Origin: Leptodontidium sp. MPI-SDFR-AT-0119
Taxonomy: Eukaryota; Ascomycota; Leotiomycetes; Helotiales; Leptodontidiaceae
Direction: 5' to 3'
DNA length: 64,000 nt
Assembly (NCBI GenBank): GCA_020726505.1
Contig: JAHLEZ010000005.1
Coordinates: 3,162,001-3,226,000, forward strand
The position numbers and the translations under genes were made by a program. Below, in pieces: positions 61,991 to 64,000 of the stretch (its first letter is position 1; every line of letters begins with the position of its first letter). Below the pieces are notes generated by a model that was given only the letters and a program-made list of their open reading frames with translations, made no database searches and was not told the origin of the DNA.

Positions 61991-62930
61991 TCAAGTCTGA
62001 CCTGACCAAATGCTACTGACGTAATCATTCACTTCTGCAGCGAGTGCATTGGAATCTAAAATTTCGGCAATTAGAGGATTGCTGGCTTCGGCAGTCATGA
62101 TAACAACAATTCCGGTGCATGTTGTAGCAGTGGTTGGACAGGCAGATGTTGTCGTCATGGTAGACGACTAATTTTGAACATTACATCCTAAGAGGACGCC
62201 GCTCGTGGAAAGAACTTGAGTCGCCGTGGTGCTATCTGCTGATACTCCGAACGATGTAGTTGTAAAGAACATAGTTGCCGACTCGGTTTTACACGAAGTT
62301 GGCTCTTCGTATACGTAGGTACATTATCCTCCCCAATCCTACGAAATCATTAAGCTCGCAGTAGCTTCCATTGTACATCTAACTCAAGTGAAAGGGTGAA
62401 ACTTACGTTATCTCGGGCCATGGAGGAAGTGGCCCAGGGAGAGTAATGCCGGGTGGGAAAATGAGCCCAGGAGGCGGTCCACTGTTGAAATGGTTCGAAG
62501 TCAGCCTCATCTTCAGTTCGGGAGAATCCGAAGACAGAATAGCACTTACGGTGGATAGACACCTGGAGGTAAGCTCAACTGCCACCCGAATATGTTGAGA
62601 TCAACTTTCCACGAGACACAAATCTGCCGGCATCCTGTCATTTATCTATCTGCCAGATTGTAGCTGTTCTTGGAGACAGTAACCTACGAAGAAGAACCAG
62701 ACTTTGCACGGAATAACTGGCTTGTCGTCTGAGCTCTTTGGTTCGGGTACAGAAGTAGTTACTGGAAAGAAGCTCACTTCATAATAACGAGCTGGAGGTT
62801 TTTTCAAAAGTTTAGTTTCTTGTTGGGAGAAGATAACCTTTTTGACAAGCAGAGGGCTGAAAACATGAAGCTCGCGGGTTATATACTCGATTTCATGGGA
62901 ACCTGACCGTGGGAAGAAGGAGGAGGATAT
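61991..62930 (-). pseudogene. C-terminal relic of a chitinase-like secreted protein
   Basis: The minus-strand coding line, with splice sites still in place, reads FFPVTTSVPEPKSSDDKPVI, PCKVWFFF, then WKVDLNIFGWQLSLPPGVYP, PGPPPGLIFPPGITLPGP and LPPWPEITIGEDNVPTYT. The frame then shifts to EEPTSCKTESATMFFTTTSF and GVSADSTTATQVLSTSGVLL, meets TAG, and ends at TGA 61991-61993. From memory, this Pro/Gly block followed by Cys/Thr-rich sequence is found in the long C-terminal parts of fungal killer-toxin-like GH18 chitinases; I could not check that. The catalytic domain is absent within the window. One frameshift and one stop make it non-functional. Confidence 0.5.
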
Positions 62931-64000
62931 TCATAGCTTCATCGCAACATGGCAGAAATACCCCTCGTTCTCCCCTAGCTTCTAAATTCATCTAATGGTT
63001 GCAGCCATCTGCAAATGATCTGGGTGACGTGGTCTTTCGACTTCATCTGTTGGTGGTTTATGGCGGAACTGTTGGTGTCTGAAGACTTGAAATATCTTCC
63101 AACACATGAACATGGATGGAGGTTTTGGCCACGATATGAACAGATCTATGTGTTAGATAACATGTTGACGACGTTTTTATATTCATTCTGGACTTTCTCC
63201 CCCATCCTTCTTTTAGAGTTCTTTGAGAAAATTCATTTCAGAGCCACGAACTGGCTAGTTGAGCTAGAGATAAGCAGCTCATTCATATAGGATTGAGACA
63301 TCTAATATTATATCATTTATCATTAGCGATATTATCTCACAAGGCTACATGTATCACTCAATTTTTTGCTTTGGCCCATGCCACAAACCATACAGGAGGA
63401 TTGCAAGTGCAGGGCGGGGTAATCGTAAACTATTCAAGTTATTATTATCACTCCACAAGGATGTCATTATTGCTTGATAAAGCTCACCAAAACACTTCTC
63501 AGAGCTTATTAATATAACCCGAGGTGCAAGGAAGCGGCGTGGAAGTTTCAAATCCTGTTGTGTGCTGTTGTTTGGATTAATGCTGTGGTAGCCAGTCACT
63601 CCGTCTAGTCAAAGTCAAATTAAGATAACCAAGCCAACACAAGATCATCCGCTCTCTCGAGATTTCAAGGCAAGTGCAGCGCAATTATTTCTCTGTTCTG
63701 TATCCAGGCCGTGCGTCAAATTCTTTCAAATCCTTCGAAAATTGAAAGTTTGTTAACAGGGAGGACAATGGCTCGACCCTAACGAACTATTTGAGGACGA
63801 AGGAACCAAATTAGCAAAGGGCACAGAATGTTGTGTTTCAGGGCCTACTGCTATAAAGACTAGAAGTGTGTAATTTTCTAGAATCATATCACACTTATAA
63901 TGGCAAGTTCCTCCATAGATTGTCCGCTAATACCAACGGTTTTTTCTACCCAAGCATTTTCCTCCAGGGAAGATCGCCAAATTCCACTGTGATCATTTAA
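62931..64000. other. Right edge, no supportable gene
   Basis: AT-rich sequence with short chance frames (for example 63015-63290). No domain or splice logic was found. A gene continuing past the right edge cannot be excluded. Confidence 0.45.

Overview
This window is a 64 kb piece of nuclear DNA from a filamentous ascomycete, most likely Pezizomycotina and plausibly a leotiomycete. The evidence is short spliceosomal introns (about 46-88 nt) with GTRNGT-like donors, ascomycete gene families, and LTR retrotransposons carrying a repeat-induced point mutation (RIP) signature. That signature is transition-only damage, with CAA/CAG codons turned into TAA/TAG. The species cannot be named from the sequence alone.

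The left arm (1-7.9 kb) has two well-formed genes. One is an APC-family permease of the fungal GABA/choline transporter type (587-2564, four exons). The other is a type II membrane ectonucleotide pyrophosphatase/phosphodiesterase (4535-6993, two exons).

The middle (7.9-30.4 kb) is a three-level nest of dead LTR retrotransposons. I could anchor it by LTR pairs and target-site duplications. Outer element A is a Ty3/Gypsy element with short 133-bp LTRs (7923-30391, TSD accag/actag). Element B is a chromodomain-bearing Gypsy chromovirus inserted between the A protease and A reverse transcriptase (11716-25948, 300-bp LTRs, TSD gacat). Element C is a Ty1/Copia element in opposite orientation, inserted in the 5' end of B (12254-19890, 185-bp LTRs, TSD attaa). 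Between the C polymerase and its downstream LTR, C carries an antisense gene of its own (12840-13637) with a textbook intron. This is the most unusual item in the window. The outer insertion abuts the truncated 3' exon of a small membrane-protein gene (30417-30923).

The right arm (30.4-64 kb) has a 72-residue spliced membrane miniprotein (31250-31535) and a secreted catalase-peroxidase of seven exons (32582-35310). It also has a DUF8035-type Arg/Ser-Pro-rich protein (41784-43697), a C2H2-like zinc-finger protein (47597-48849), an aldehyde dehydrogenase of six exons (51805-53504), a GPI-type secreted protein with a duplicated six-cysteine domain (55137-56219), a GNAT-like acetyltransferase (57130-57780) and a four-TM MARVEL-like protein (59734-60367). 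Four gene relics lie among them: an ankyrin protein (about 38.2-38.9 kb), a trypsin-like protease tail (about 50.9-51.2 kb), an unidentified leucine-rich protein (about 60.9-61.9 kb) and the C-terminal part of a chitinase-like secreted protein (about 62-62.9 kb). No tRNA, rRNA or CRISPR was seen.

The intact genes do not form an obvious pathway. They look like ordinary scattered fungal genes (uptake, nucleotide scavenging at the cell surface, peroxide defence, aldehyde oxidation, surface protein) around a RIP-inactivated transposon island and decayed gene copies. Exon boundaries were set by hand from splice consensus and frame continuity, so each multi-exon model is internally consistent in frame but has not been checked against RNA.
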